Origin: DASCQC01 sp036012865
Lineage (GTDB): Bacteria > Pseudomonadota > Gammaproteobacteria > Comchoanobacterales > Comchoanobacteraceae
Direction: 5' to 3'
Length of the DNA: 64,000 bases
NCBI GenBank assembly: GCA_036012865.1
Contig: DASCQC010000026.1
Location: 167,529-231,528 of the forward strand
Shown: positions 17,694 to 28,234 of the stretch, in pieces
How positions within the stretch are numbered: position 1 is the first letter of the stretch
Layout of the letters: each line of letters opens with the position of its first letter
Program-made: the position numbers and the translations under genes
The notes under the pieces: generated by a model
What the model saw: only the letters and a program-made list of their open reading frames with translations
Database searches by the model: none
What the model was told of the DNA's origin: nothing

Positions 17694-17760
17694 AAATAGC
17701 ACTTAAAAATCAGAATAATTCATAGACTTAATAACAACACCCTGTTATTATGCCTAGACT

Positions 17761-18393
17761 ATGTCCTATAATTACTTTGATATACCCTCTGCCATCTTAA
17801 GCCTGAGCGCCACAGCACTAGGAGTTCTTAACAACCCTATTACATGGCCCATTAGCCTCATTGGTGCCAGCGTCAGCTTTGCTATGTACTATAAAGCGAA
17901 CATGCTTGCCCACCTGGCAAAGGAGTCCTTTTATATGGGTGTCATGATCTACGGGTGGCGTAATTGGACTAAAAAAGTAAACGCCAGAAATCAAACCAAG
18001 AAAATTGAAAAAATGGACCCTACTCTGTTTTACTTTTCCATGATGGCAATCTTTGTGGCAGGAATATTATCCGGTTATTTCTTAAAAGTTTACTACAATA
18101 GCGCCTCACCCTACCAAGACTCAATCACAACATTCCTCAGTATGTTTGCCATTGTCCTAACGTCAAAAAGAATCATTCAGTGCTGGATCGTCTGGCTTTT
18201 CTGCGACGCAATTTCTATTAGTTTATTCTTAAACTACGCCCTCTACGCCAGTGCAACCAAATGCATCGTCTATACTGTTGTCGCCTGCATAGGCTACTGG
18301 CATTGGAACAAAATCATGAAAAAACAAAACCAACCAGCGATCAATGAAAACGAATACAATGCTTTTTCGAATGCTTGTGGTACTTCTGGATAG
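17761..18393 (+). CDS. PnuC-like nicotinamide riboside transporter
   Basis: A 210-residue polytopic membrane protein. The pattern of an N-terminal WPISLIGASVSFAMYYK, then ESFYMGVMIYGWRNW, and a C-terminal IGYWHWNKI after a WLFCDAISISLFL helix matches PnuC, a facilitative transporter of nicotinamide riboside (an NAD precursor). No good ribosome-binding site precedes the ATG. It converges on the M16 protease gene and the two coding regions overlap by 53 bases at their 3' ends. The exact substrate (other PnuX members carry other vitamins) is inferred. Confidence 0.8.
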   Translation: MSYNYFDIPSAILSLSATALGVLNNPITWPISLIGASVSFAMYYKANMLAHLAKESFYMGVMIYGWRNWTKKVNARNQTKKIEKMDPTLFYFSMMAIFVAGILSGYFLKVYYNSASPYQDSITTFLSMFAIVLTSKRIIQCWIVWLFCDAISISLFLNYALYASATKCIVYTVVACIGYWHWNKIMKKQNQPAINENEYNAFSNACGTSG

Positions 18394-21229
18394 AATCGAT
18401 CTCCTTCGCACGGATAGATGAATCGACAACCACATTTAATGCCCCAGCCCCTTCATAAGACTGAACCAGTGATGCGACCCATTCCTGATAGCCCAAATGC
18501 TTTAAATAACGGTAGCGCTTATCAAAAGCAACATAACCTTCAACAAAAGAGCGATTAAACTCAATTTCAGCTTGTAGATCTAATGAAGGCATACTCGTAT
18601 AATTAGCCAAAAGCGCTCGTTTGACCTTTTTAAACTCCCCTTCTTTTATAGATTTTATCCTAGGAATGATCGTGCTCAAAAAACTATTGACTTCTTTCTC
18701 TATTTTCAACCCATCATAACGACTAGAAACAACCAACGCATAGGATCTGGGAAAAAACATTAATGAATTAGTATCCGCATAGTGAGCCATATAACCTAGC
18801 TGCTTTTGTGTTCGAAGCTCATTATAAAAGTCAACACCTATAAGCTGACTTAATAACGAGTAATGTAGAGCAGGAACATGATGATTCGTTGGTGGGCTTA
18901 CCACGGGAAATGTTAAATTCAAAAACCCACTTTCCTTGGTTGATGAAAAAATACTGGTAAAAAATTGATTTTTATCAGGAAAATAATAACACTCGGAAGC
19001 AATCTCTTTAATTCGTTGATGTTGACGTTTAAACAGCAAAGAAAAATCCTGTTGAACGGAATCCATTGCTTCATCCATAAAAGCAACCCCACTAACATAA
19101 GATTCATCAACCAAAGATCTTATATATTCATTAAATTGTTCTTTAGTTATCTGATGCAAAATACTGATGCGCTTAGTCGGCGTCAGAGCAAAGGGAAATA
19201 ATAACTCTTGGACAAGCCTAGGAAGGTAATATCGGCCTGTTTGCTTACGATCAGCTACTTGTTCATTAACGGTGTATTCAATCAGCCACTTAAATTCACT
19301 TTCGGTTAAAGGGGAATTCAATTTTTCCAATAACGTTCTAGTTACCCTAATTAGGTTAGTTGATGGACCTCTTACACTAACCTTTATCCCCATTTGTTCT
19401 GAATTAAAATTCAAACTATAACCCGCATCAATGGGTTCGAAAAGTTCAGGGATTAATTTTAATCGCACCCACTGTAGCAACATCATGGACAATACTGAAT
19501 CTTTGTCCGAGCTTAGGTTTTTTCGTATTAGTAGTTTTATAATAGCATCAGTTTTTCCCTTTACAGGACCCGAATAAACATTTATTTCCCCATAAGGAAA
19601 GACCAATTTTTTCGACTCCCATAATGCCATTTTCTGAAGAATTTCAGCTTCCTTACTTGCAGCCAAATGATCAACACACACCCTTTCTTGATTTGAAACG
19701 TTCAACACAGGCATAGCTCCTAACATATCTTTAGCTACCTCTGACAATGAATAACAGGCCTGCTTTGCAGGGGGGTTTTTAGCACTCATAACATACGGGT
19801 TCTTTTTAATCCTAGAAAACGATGCCTTCATATTCTTGGACAAAGCCCACTCCTGACTAAAGTCTGTGTCGTAATACTTCAGAGGTTTTTGCCCCTTAAA
19901 ATCCGAATCGAAGACCAGTACCCTAGCTCTTTCAGGAGAAAGAAAACTTAGCAATTGGTGGTAAGCTTTCTCATCTAGCTTTTTGGGCATGGGCGTCACC
20001 AAACTCTCAATATCACCATGTTTCGCCATTCGTGCCATAAATTTCAATTCACCCATCGACAGTGATCCAGTTACACTAATCTTCTTATGTTCCTGCGCCT
20101 GCCTAAAGGTGTTATAAACATAGTTCTCTGGAGTATTTAATGTTAAGTAATGTAAATATTCCTCCAAGGCACCCAAGATATCTTCTACATGATGTTTTCC
20201 TTGATCTGTTAAATCTAAAGACACATTCATACTACCATACTCAGGCATTTCACGAGTAAAAAAACCTAAACCATTAACCCAGCCCTTATCCTTTAAAAAC
20301 TTCTCTAAACCTCCGTTACCAGCATACGACAGCCTATAAATAAGGAAGTCAATAACAGAACTTTTTTCATAAAACCCCCATAAACCTGGCAGGGGAAAAG
20401 TGACCATCATACTGTTGGTGTTTTGATTACTTCTAACTTTCACCATGTCCCACCCTTTTTTGTCATTAGGCTTGGACTTAGGAACGATTATAGGGGATGG
20501 ACTGGAACTTTTAATCGGCTCAAAATACTCCCTTACCCATTGTTGCATTTGATCAATGGATTGAGATGAATTGACTAAAAGTGTCATCTTATCAGGGCGA
20601 TAATGTTGATTAAAAAAGTCACGTATCGTTTTATGATTAACCTTTTTAAGGGTGTCTATCGAACCTGCAAAAAACATGCCATGAGCTGAATCCCCATAAA
20701 GCTGTTTAGCCATAAGATCTCTCATAATAAAACCATCTTGATTCTTACTTAATAGATACTCTTCATGAACACTTTTTTTCTCCTCATCGATCGCAGCGGG
20801 GTCTAACTTTGGGTGCTGAATAATAGACCCTAGCCGATCTAAGCCTTCTTGTAAAACCGCTTGATTCATTACCATATAGTAAAGCGTGTAGTCAGGCTCA
20901 GTAAAAGCGTTAGTATACCCTCCAGACTGACTGACAAACTTCTGAAAACTCTTGGTTTCAGGGTATTTTTTTGACCCTTGAAACAACATATGCTCAAGTA
21001 AATGAGCTTGTCCAAGAAGTTTCCCATCAAGTGAACTTCCTGACTCAACGACTAATATAACTTTCGAAGATGTGCTGAGAGGATCATGTGCCAGTACAAC
21101 ATTTAACCCATTATTCAACGTTTGATTAGAATAATTAACCCCAAAACGATAGGCATCTTTAAATGGATCAATCGCCTGAATGTTTTGAAATAAAAGAACA
21201 AATAAAACCCATATAATTATATTTCGCAT
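18341..21229 (-). CDS. Periplasmic M16 (insulinase/pitrilysin) zinc metalloprotease
   Basis: A 962-residue protease with a Sec signal peptide (about residues 1-19), matching full-length pitrilysin (PtrA). The inverted zinc motif HLLEH is at 76-80 (two His ligands and the catalytic Glu79), with the third ligand likely Glu157 in VHEEYL. Four M16 half-domains would span the rest. A strong ribosome-binding site (AGGGAGA) precedes the ATG. Pitrilysins degrade small peptides in the periplasm. It is divergent from the PPi-PFK gene and its 3' end overlaps the PnuC-like gene. Confidence 0.93.
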   Translation of the reverse strand: MRNIIIWVLFVLLFQNIQAIDPFKDAYRFGVNYSNQTLNNGLNVVLAHDPLSTSSKVILVVESGSSLDGKLLGQAHLLEHMLFQGSKKYPETKSFQKFVSQSGGYTNAFTEPDYTLYYMVMNQAVLQEGLDRLGSIIQHPKLDPAAIDEEKKSVHEEYLLSKNQDGFIMRDLMAKQLYGDSAHGMFFAGSIDTLKKVNHKTIRDFFNQHYRPDKMTLLVNSSQSIDQMQQWVREYFEPIKSSSPSPIIVPKSKPNDKKGWDMVKVRSNQNTNSMMVTFPLPGLWGFYEKSSVIDFLIYRLSYAGNGGLEKFLKDKGWVNGLGFFTREMPEYGSMNVSLDLTDQGKHHVEDILGALEEYLHYLTLNTPENYVYNTFRQAQEHKKISVTGSLSMGELKFMARMAKHGDIESLVTPMPKKLDEKAYHQLLSFLSPERARVLVFDSDFKGQKPLKYYDTDFSQEWALSKNMKASFSRIKKNPYVMSAKNPPAKQACYSLSEVAKDMLGAMPVLNVSNQERVCVDHLAASKEAEILQKMALWESKKLVFPYGEINVYSGPVKGKTDAIIKLLIRKNLSSDKDSVLSMMLLQWVRLKLIPELFEPIDAGYSLNFNSEQMGIKVSVRGPSTNLIRVTRTLLEKLNSPLTESEFKWLIEYTVNEQVADRKQTGRYYLPRLVQELLFPFALTPTKRISILHQITKEQFNEYIRSLVDESYVSGVAFMDEAMDSVQQDFSLLFKRQHQRIKEIASECYYFPDKNQFFTSIFSSTKESGFLNLTFPVVSPPTNHHVPALHYSLLSQLIGVDFYNELRTQKQLGYMAHYADTNSLMFFPRSYALVVSSRYDGLKIEKEVNSFLSTIIPRIKSIKEGEFKKVKRALLANYTSMPSLDLQAEIEFNRSFVEGYVAFDKRYRYLKHLGYQEWVASLVQSYEGAGALNVVVDSSIRAKEIDSIQKYHKHSKKHCIRFH

Positions 21230-21334
21230 GCTCTCTCCCTGTAAAGATGTATTATCATCTATTATCTAATATTTATCAATACTTGATTTTAACCCGTTAT
21301 CAGTTAATATACTGTTATCAAATCAGGAATTCAT

Positions 21335-22594
21335 TTGATAATGAAACAATCAAACTTATTCTTTGCACACTCGGGTGGACCTACCCCTGTCGTCAATACT
21401 ATTGCTTCAGGCGTTATTCAAGAAGCACAAAAAAACCCCCTTATTAATCGTATTTTTATTGGGCGAAATGGCATACTTGGCGCCATCAAAAATGAACTGT
21501 ATGATGTGACTGACTTGTCTGACGAGCAACTCAAACAACTCAGTCACACTCCAGCCAGCGCTTTTGGAAGTTGCCGATACAAATTAAAACATTGGCAGGA
21601 TAACGATGGCGACTATCAAAGTATTATCCAAACATTTGATCAACACAATATTAGTTATTTCTTATACAATGGTGGTAATGACTCTCAAGACACCACCCTC
21701 CAAATTTCAAATTATGCGTCCCATTTAGGCTATTCACTTAAATGTATTGGCATCCCCAAAACTATTGATAATGATTTACCTTTAACCGACTGTTGTCCTG
21801 GGTATGCTTCTGCTGCAAAATATCTTGCAACATCAATTCTTGAAGCCTCATTGGATACAACATCCATGAAGGAAACATCCACCAAAGTATTTATTTTAGA
21901 AACCATGGGGCGTAACGCTGGATGGTTAGCAGCTGCAACAGGCATTGCACAACACCACAACCCGCATCTAGGCCCTCATATCATTTTACTTCCTGAACGA
22001 ACGTTCAACCTAGAAAACTTCTTATCTAATGTTGATAACTGCATTAAAAAAAATGGCTTTTGCATTATTGCTGCATCGGAAGGAATTAAAGAGCCCTCTG
22101 GCAAGCTGTATGCACAATCTGATTTGAAAGATACCTTTGGACACCCTCAATTAGGAGGCGTAGCCCCTAAGTTAGCCAGCGCCGTCCAGAACAACTTAAA
22201 GGTTAAAGTCCATTGGGCCGTTGCTGATTATCTTCAACGATCAGCTGCTCACTTAACATCCAAAACAGATTACGATCACGCTTGCCAATTGGCGATATCA
22301 GCGGTCAATCATATTACCCTAGGTGAACATGGGTCCATGATGGCTATTGAACGACTCAAAACCAGTCCTTATCAATGGGGCATTAACCCTGTTCCATTAA
22401 GCTTGGTTGCTAATCAAGAAAAATTACTGCCTAACATTTTTATCCGAGAAGATGGTTTGCATATTACTTCTGATTTTATTCAATACTTAATCCCGCTTAT
22501 AGAAGGAGAAGTTTACCCGAATTATCATCAAGGCATACCCTCTTATTTCAATTCCAACAACATTCATCTTGTGAAAAATTCATATGTCAAATAA
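21335..22594 (+). CDS. pfp: Pyrophosphate-dependent 6-phosphofructokinase
   Basis: This 419-residue enzyme phosphorylates fructose 6-phosphate reversibly with PPi. GGND at residues 113-116 replaces the GGDGS of ATP enzymes, and PKTIDND follows at 141-147; both fit the PPi-dependent group. METMGRNAGWLAA is also typical. The start is either TTG at 21335 (AGGA six bases upstream) or ATG at 21341 (spacing 12). It overlaps the next gene by 11 bases, which links glycolysis and phospholipid recycling in one transcript. A reversible, ATP-sparing PFK fits a host-associated gammaproteobacterium. Confidence 0.9.
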   Translation: MIMKQSNLFFAHSGGPTPVVNTIASGVIQEAQKNPLINRIFIGRNGILGAIKNELYDVTDLSDEQLKQLSHTPASAFGSCRYKLKHWQDNDGDYQSIIQTFDQHNISYFLYNGGNDSQDTTLQISNYASHLGYSLKCIGIPKTIDNDLPLTDCCPGYASAAKYLATSILEASLDTTSMKETSTKVFILETMGRNAGWLAAATGIAQHHNPHLGPHIILLPERTFNLENFLSNVDNCIKKNGFCIIAASEGIKEPSGKLYAQSDLKDTFGHPQLGGVAPKLASAVQNNLKVKVHWAVADYLQRSAAHLTSKTDYDHACQLAISAVNHITLGEHGSMMAIERLKTSPYQWGINPVPLSLVANQEKLLPNIFIREDGLHITSDFIQYLIPLIEGEVYPNYHQGIPSYFNSNNIHLVKNSYVK

Positions 22595-25500
22595 TCTAGA
22601 CTTACTAAAAACCCAACGATTTTCCCCACTTTTCATTGCCCAATTTTTAGGTGCAATTAATGACAATATTTTGCGCAGTGCCATCATTATATTACTAACA
22701 TTTCAACTGCCATCATCTGCCTATGAAGCTAAGTTATGGTCTAACTTAAGTAGCGCAATGTTTATCTTGCCGTTTTTCTTATTCTCAGTTCTTGGTGGAG
22801 AAATATCAGATAAATATTCCAAAAACATCGTTTTGAAATGGTTTAAATTAATGGAGATACCCATAACCATCATTTCCGCTATTTTACTCATGGTCAATGG
22901 ATCCCCTTTTTCATTAATCTTTTGCTTATTTTTCATGGGCACACAATCAGCTTTATTTGGCCCGCTAAAATATAGTATTCTTCCTGAATACCTCAACCGA
23001 AATGAATTACTCACTGGAAACGGTCTGCTTGAGTCTTCAGTTTTCATTGGCATCATGATTGGTACTGCTATTGGAGGCTACTTAATAACCATCCCTCATT
23101 ATGGCTCATTAGTAACCGGAACCCTCATGATACTCTTAGCTATCCTAGGGTGGTTATCAAGCCTATTTCTTCCTCATAAAGAACCTGCAGCTCCTAACAT
23201 AAAAATCAACTGGAACTTCTTTGCTTCAACCCAACAAGCCATCGATAAAACATCCCATCAGTTAAGTATTTGGCAGTTGATTTTAGGGATATCATGGCTC
23301 TGGTTCTTAGGCACCTTATATTTAACTCAACTTCCATTTTTTGTGAGCTATGAACTTATCGGAAACTCAAAAGTTTATGCTCTTTTCAACATTGTTTTCA
23401 CTTTAGGTATAGGAATGGGATCTTTACTTTGCAGCAAAATCCTTAAAGATGCTGTTGATTCTAGGTTTGCTCCATTCAGCTTGTTACTCATATCCTTTTT
23501 TGGTATTCATTTTTATTTTGGTACACATCATTATTTAGGTACAGCTGACAACCCTATTGACATTAAAGCAATGATTCACACCCTACATGGGTGGAGATTA
23601 ATGATTGATATTTATGGTCTGGCATTTTTTGCAGGCATATTTGTTGTGCCAATGTATGCTGTTTTACAACGCATATCTAAACGGCAATACCGATCTCGAA
23701 TCATGGCCTGCAACAGTGTAATTAATTCTGTCTTCATGGTCAGTGCCACTATTTCAAGTATTTTATTTGTCGGTGCTTTAGGAATGAAATTGCGCACCCT
23801 CTTTTTATTAGTCAATATTTTCAATATAGCTTTTGCCTTTTATTTATTAAAAGTTTTACCTTTTAATTTCACTAAAAGTATTATACGAAATATCTTATCA
23901 CTGCTATATAGAGTTAATTTTGAAGGCATAGAAAATTTCAGAAAAGCTGGTAAAAAAGTCATTATTATCTGCAATCATTCATCATACCTTGATGTAGCTC
24001 TACTCTCTTCTTATTTGCCAGGCAGGTTTCTTTTTGCCATTGATAGTACTGTAGCTCAGTGGAAGATATTCAAATACATTGGACATCTTGCAAAACGATT
24101 CTCTATGGATCCAACTAACCCCTTTGCTTTAAAATCAATGATTAAACTTATCAATCATGGTGAACGTTGCATTGTTTTTCCTGAAGGAAGAATAACTACT
24201 CAGGGTGGGATTATGAAAATCTATGATGGTACCGGCATGCTTGCTATCAAATCCGATGCCGTAATTTTGCCCATTCACATCCATGGGGCCATCCATGCAA
24301 AATTTTTCAGCTGCTGCTCTCATCTATTTAAATTACAAATATTTCCAAAAATTGATATACAAATTTTTCCTCATAAAAAGCTCAAAATAGATACTTCTAT
24401 CATCAATCGAACAGAGCAACGAAAACATCTTGGGCGACAATTATATAATATCATGACTGAATCAGCCTATAAAAGCTCCAAAAAAAATAACTTGCTTGAA
24501 GAAGTATTTCAAGCCAAAACACTCTATGGTAGCTCAAAAGTAGCCCTACAAGACTTCACTTATAACAGACTTACTTACAAACAATTTTTGATTAAATCGT
24601 TTGTTTTAGCGGAAGCTCTTATCAACAAGATTGATGATCAGCCTTACCTGGGACTGATGATACCCAATGCTCTAGCAGCACCTGTCACATTTATGGCAAC
24701 TACAATCTTGAATAAAACCCCCACAATGATTAATTACTCCGCAGGCCTAGACGCTATCTTAAGCGCTTGTAAAACATCTCAAATTAAAACCCTCATAACC
24801 TCATCTGCTCTTGTTGAACAACTTGATCTTCATGAAACTATGACGGCTGTTGAAAATACCGGTGTTAAAATAATATACCTAGAAAGCATACGCACTGGAA
24901 TCTCACTTTTAAATAAAATACACGGACTTTATAAATACCTGCTTTATGGCATTCCATCCTATAGAAAATCAAGAATGAATGACGTTAAAAAACCTGCGGT
25001 CATGTTATTTACATCAGGGTCAGAGGGTGAACCCAAAGGAGTTGTTTTATCACATTTCAACTTGGTCTCTAATATTCGTCAAATACAATCTGTTTTAAAC
25101 ATTAATTCTAAAGACACTCTTTTTAATGCTTTACCCATGTTTCATTCATTTGGTTTAAATGTTGGCACATTTGCTCCCCTCCTCTCAGGTGGAACGGTGT
25201 TTTTATACCCTAACCCCAAACGATATAATGCTGTGAATGATATGATATATCACTCACAATCCACTATTTTAGTTAGCACCAACACCTTTCTAAAAAACTA
25301 TGATAAACGCTGTCATAATCAATTTGATTTTTCAAACATTCGCATGATCGCGGCCGGAGGAGAAAAATTATCTGAAGAAACTTATAACGCGTGGTTATTC
25401 AATCATGGCATTCGAATATTAGAAGGTTATGGATCTACTGAATGCTCGCCCATTATCAGCGCCAATACTCAAGCTTATTTTAAATTAGGAACAGTGGGTC

Positions 25501-26003
25501 AGCTTATGCCTGGAATAGAATGTCAATTTGACCCCTTTCCTGGTGAAGATAATGGAGGGGTCTTAAAGGTAAAAAGTGATAGCGTTATGCTAGGGTATAT
25601 TAAATCAGACAACCCCGGTATTATTCAACCGCCTGCTGATGGCTGGTACAACACAGGCGATGTTGTATCCATAGACTCTTCTGGATTTATAGCCATAACA
25701 GATCGGGTTAAACGCTTTGCTAAAATCGGTGGAGAAATGGTATCTCTAACAGCCATTGAACTAAAAATAGAGAGCCTATGGCCAGAATTCAAGCATGCGG
25801 TTATCCGGAAAGCTCACCCAACGAAAGGTGAAGAAACCCTGTTGGTGACCGAAAATCCAGATGCTGGGAGAAAAGACATTATTGGCTACTTTAAAAAACA
25901 GGGTTATTCTGCACTACTCATCCCATCGAAAGTATGCTATTGCAAAACCATTCCTCTATTAGGTACTGGAAAAGTAGATTATAAAAACATCGTTATTGAG
26001 TAA
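22584..26003 (+). CDS. aas: LplT-PlsC-Aas fusion: lysophospholipid flippase, acyltransferase and acyl-ACP synthetase
   Basis: A 1139-residue three-part protein. Residues 1-420 form an MFS transporter like LplT, which flips lysophosphatidylethanolamine inward. Residues about 445-640 are a PlsC-type acyltransferase with the catalytic NHSSYLD (His465, Asp470) and FPEGRIT. The remainder is an AMP-forming acyl-ACP synthetase with TSGSEGEPKG from 810, EGYGSTE and GWYNTGD. In E. coli LplT and Aas are separate proteins; here one polypeptide could import lysophospholipid, activate a fatty acid and reacylate. It starts inside the end of the PPi-PFK gene. Confidence 0.93.
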   Translation: MSNNLDLLKTQRFSPLFIAQFLGAINDNILRSAIIILLTFQLPSSAYEAKLWSNLSSAMFILPFFLFSVLGGEISDKYSKNIVLKWFKLMEIPITIISAILLMVNGSPFSLIFCLFFMGTQSALFGPLKYSILPEYLNRNELLTGNGLLESSVFIGIMIGTAIGGYLITIPHYGSLVTGTLMILLAILGWLSSLFLPHKEPAAPNIKINWNFFASTQQAIDKTSHQLSIWQLILGISWLWFLGTLYLTQLPFFVSYELIGNSKVYALFNIVFTLGIGMGSLLCSKILKDAVDSRFAPFSLLLISFFGIHFYFGTHHYLGTADNPIDIKAMIHTLHGWRLMIDIYGLAFFAGIFVVPMYAVLQRISKRQYRSRIMACNSVINSVFMVSATISSILFVGALGMKLRTLFLLVNIFNIAFAFYLLKVLPFNFTKSIIRNILSLLYRVNFEGIENFRKAGKKVIIICNHSSYLDVALLSSYLPGRFLFAIDSTVAQWKIFKYIGHLAKRFSMDPTNPFALKSMIKLINHGERCIVFPEGRITTQGGIMKIYDGTGMLAIKSDAVILPIHIHGAIHAKFFSCCSHLFKLQIFPKIDIQIFPHKKLKIDTSIINRTEQRKHLGRQLYNIMTESAYKSSKKNNLLEEVFQAKTLYGSSKVALQDFTYNRLTYKQFLIKSFVLAEALINKIDDQPYLGLMIPNALAAPVTFMATTILNKTPTMINYSAGLDAILSACKTSQIKTLITSSALVEQLDLHETMTAVENTGVKIIYLESIRTGISLLNKIHGLYKYLLYGIPSYRKSRMNDVKKPAVMLFTSGSEGEPKGVVLSHFNLVSNIRQIQSVLNINSKDTLFNALPMFHSFGLNVGTFAPLLSGGTVFLYPNPKRYNAVNDMIYHSQSTILVSTNTFLKNYDKRCHNQFDFSNIRMIAAGGEKLSEETYNAWLFNHGIRILEGYGSTECSPIISANTQAYFKLGTVGQLMPGIECQFDPFPGEDNGGVLKVKSDSVMLGYIKSDNPGIIQPPADGWYNTGDVVSIDSSGFIAITDRVKRFAKIGGEMVSLTAIELKIESLWPEFKHAVIRKAHPTKGEETLLVTENPDAGRKDIIGYFKKQGYSALLIPSKVCYCKTIPLLGTGKVDYKNIVIE

Positions 26004-26054
26004 TACCCTAAAAAGATTTAATCAGGAGTTATTCTCTGTTCAATATTAATTGAT

Positions 26055-27206
26055 TTAAATAGGATGAATAAGTGATATTAGAGCGAAAATTAAAATTATT
26101 ACCTGAAATCCTTTAGCCACTTGAGTCGTTAACATTGTCTTTTCTTTCAAAACATAATGCAGCTTCATACTCATTAATGCTGGTATAATTAAGTTAAGAA
26201 CTACCACCAAAATAACCGCATATTTTAAAGCGATGAAAAATATTTGAGGTGTGGTTAGAACAAAAGTAAAGGGAGGACCCAGAGTTAATATAATCAGTCC
26301 CAGCTTAGTGATGTTAATACGATGAGTGTTCAAACCGTCTTTAATAAAGTCATAAAGCCCAAGTGATATTCCCAAAAATGAACTGGCAATGGAAAAAACA
26401 ATGAAAGATTCAACACTGAGCCACTCTCCAGCAGAATACACCTCTAAACCATGCAAATAATTAACCGGGGTTTGATGGGCTTGACTCAGCTTATCCAAAG
26501 GCGCTAGGCCCATCAATAAGCCTGTCCACAAAGCATAAATCACTAACGGGACAAGACTTCCCCAAAAAATAGCTGCTCGACATTTTTTAATGTCCCCTTC
26601 TAAATAATCTTTCATACTTGGTATCACAACCTGATAGCCGAAGGCCGTAATGAGCACACCGATCGCTGGTAGAATATGTCTGGCTTGAGGCATGACTATC
26701 TTGGATGGCAATGAACAATGGGGCAGCAATAAAACAAATAGCATGAAAAACGAAACAATCAGTCCAGCTGTTATGTATCTATTAGCCACATCTATCCATC
26801 GTGAACCGAAATACAATAAAACGCCAACAAATAATACCCAACAAAAAATAGATAGCTGAGAAGATACTATTAAAATAGAATCAAAAACATCCAGAATACC
26901 ACTTAAATAGAACGTCAATAAAGCATACAATAAACTTAAAAAGCAGCCCCAGGTAACCCACTCTCCTATCGGACCTAAAGTATAAGAGGCCATAGAAATA
27001 AAGCTGGTGTTTTTAGGGAGGGTCAATGAAACTTCTAGCGTTAACAAAGCAGCTATCCACATCATCAGCCAAACCACAACATACATCAATAAACTAACGA
27101 CAATACCCAGATCTGCTAAAATAACAGGTAACGCTAAGGTTACTGCACCAATCGTTGTTCCTGCAACCAAAGCGATGGCTCCAAAAAGCTTACTATTTAT
27201 GTTCAT
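26055..27206 (-). CDS. Aromatic amino acid permease (HAAAP family, TyrP/Mtr-like)
   Basis: A 383-residue protein with about eleven hydrophobic helices. The N-terminal GAIALVAGTTIGAVTLALPV and the later PAIGVLITAFGYQVVIPSMKDYL match the hydroxy/aromatic amino acid permease family (TyrP, Mtr, TnaB), proton-driven importers of Tyr or Trp. Which amino acid it carries cannot be told by eye. Such permeases are abundant in Legionella and Coxiella, which feed on host amino acids. It overlaps the upstream WecA-like gene by 4 bases and ends the run lptF-lptG-MFS-GT-permease. Confidence 0.88.
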   Translation of the reverse strand: MNINSKLFGAIALVAGTTIGAVTLALPVILADLGIVVSLLMYVVVWLMMWIAALLTLEVSLTLPKNTSFISMASYTLGPIGEWVTWGCFLSLLYALLTFYLSGILDVFDSILIVSSQLSIFCWVLFVGVLLYFGSRWIDVANRYITAGLIVSFFMLFVLLLPHCSLPSKIVMPQARHILPAIGVLITAFGYQVVIPSMKDYLEGDIKKCRAAIFWGSLVPLVIYALWTGLLMGLAPLDKLSQAHQTPVNYLHGLEVYSAGEWLSVESFIVFSIASSFLGISLGLYDFIKDGLNTHRINITKLGLIILTLGPPFTFVLTTPQIFFIALKYAVILVVVLNLIIPALMSMKLHYVLKEKTMLTTQVAKGFQVIILIFALISLIHPI

Positions 27207-28234
27207 TCGGAATGATCCGATGGATGAACCTTCTCAATCAACCCATAGACACCGGTCAGCAGCAATAATTCAAGCACAACAAGTTGAGTTGCAATCTCTG
27301 GATAATTCCACGCTATAACGACCATTAAGGCAATCCATACATCTAAATAAAAGCACCCTAATAAAACCTTAGTTTTACTCCAACCGCCACTTAATAGCCT
27401 TTGGAAAGCATGTTGTTTATGAGGAACTAATATTAAAGACCTATTTCGAATCATTCTACGGCATAAAGTTATCGTAGCATCAAATAAAAACGAACCGTGT
27501 AGCATTAACCATAAATAAGCAGGAAATGCATAATAGCTTTGCCCTATCAATGCAATCCCTGCAATCACAAACCCTAGAAAAGTACTTCCTGAATCGCCTA
27601 TAAATGCTTTAGAAAATAGTGGAAAGTTAAACATCAATGATAATAAAAGCAGCCAAGCTAATACCAAACTCATGCCGGACAATAAAGTAACTCCTGAATA
27701 AGCAAGCAACATGCCTCCAAAGAAAAATATAACAACACCGTGCAATAAAGCCAGCCCATCTGAGCCATCCATAAAATTAAATAAATTAATCGACCACACC
27801 ATTAAAAACGAATAGATTGAAAAATTTAAAACCCCCAGATCAAAAACAACGTTACCAATCTGAAAAAACATGATAGGTTGAAAAGAATTCATAAAAAATA
27901 TTGAACCGCCAAAGTAACACAATAATCTAAATTTAGCATTCAAAGACCTCATATCATCCAAAATCCCAATCAATAACACGCCTAATGCCACCATTAAAAA
28001 AGATTTCATCGGGGGTATTATCATCTCTTGATTTGTGTACATGGCATACGACATTACTAACCAAATAGCCCCAAAGATAATCCCTAATCCTCTTGGAGTT
28101 GGCACATTATGTGATGATCGATTATTGGGAACATCCATAAAAAAGCTATATTTAGAAGAACAATAAATAAACAACTTGCATAAAACAACATGCAAGACTG
28201 AGAGCATCAACAAGATTAAAAACATCTTATGCAT
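27203..28234 (-). CDS. WecA/MraY-family undecaprenyl-phosphate glycosylphosphotransferase
   Basis: This protein has the family motifs of polyprenyl-phosphate sugar-1-phosphate transferases: VPTPRGLG, GILDDMRSLNAKFRLL, NLFNFMDGSDGLALLHG, and AFIGDSGSTFLGF, with about ten membrane helices and a late HKQHAFQRL. It probably starts O-antigen or another surface glycan by loading a sugar-phosphate onto undecaprenyl phosphate. The ATG at 28234 is preferred (343 residues, overlapping the upstream stop by 8 bases); an in-frame ATG at 28225 is possible, and the frame is open to 28297. It is not adjacent to the other glycan genes (36.0 and 41.5 kb). Confidence 0.88.
   Translation of the reverse strand: MHKMFLILLMLSVLHVVLCKLFIYCSSKYSFFMDVPNNRSSHNVPTPRGLGIIFGAIWLVMSYAMYTNQEMIIPPMKSFLMVALGVLLIGILDDMRSLNAKFRLLCYFGGSIFFMNSFQPIMFFQIGNVVFDLGVLNFSIYSFLMVWSINLFNFMDGSDGLALLHGVVIFFFGGMLLAYSGVTLLSGMSLVLAWLLLLSLMFNFPLFSKAFIGDSGSTFLGFVIAGIALIGQSYYAFPAYLWLMLHGSFLFDATITLCRRMIRNRSLILVPHKQHAFQRLLSGGWSKTKVLLGCFYLDVWIALMVVIAWNYPEIATQLVVLELLLLTGVYGLIEKVHPSDHSE

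Noticed and set aside
17729..17750. Possible rho-independent terminator after rplS
   Set aside because: The 8-base stem is AT-rich and no U tract follows; it is too weak to call.
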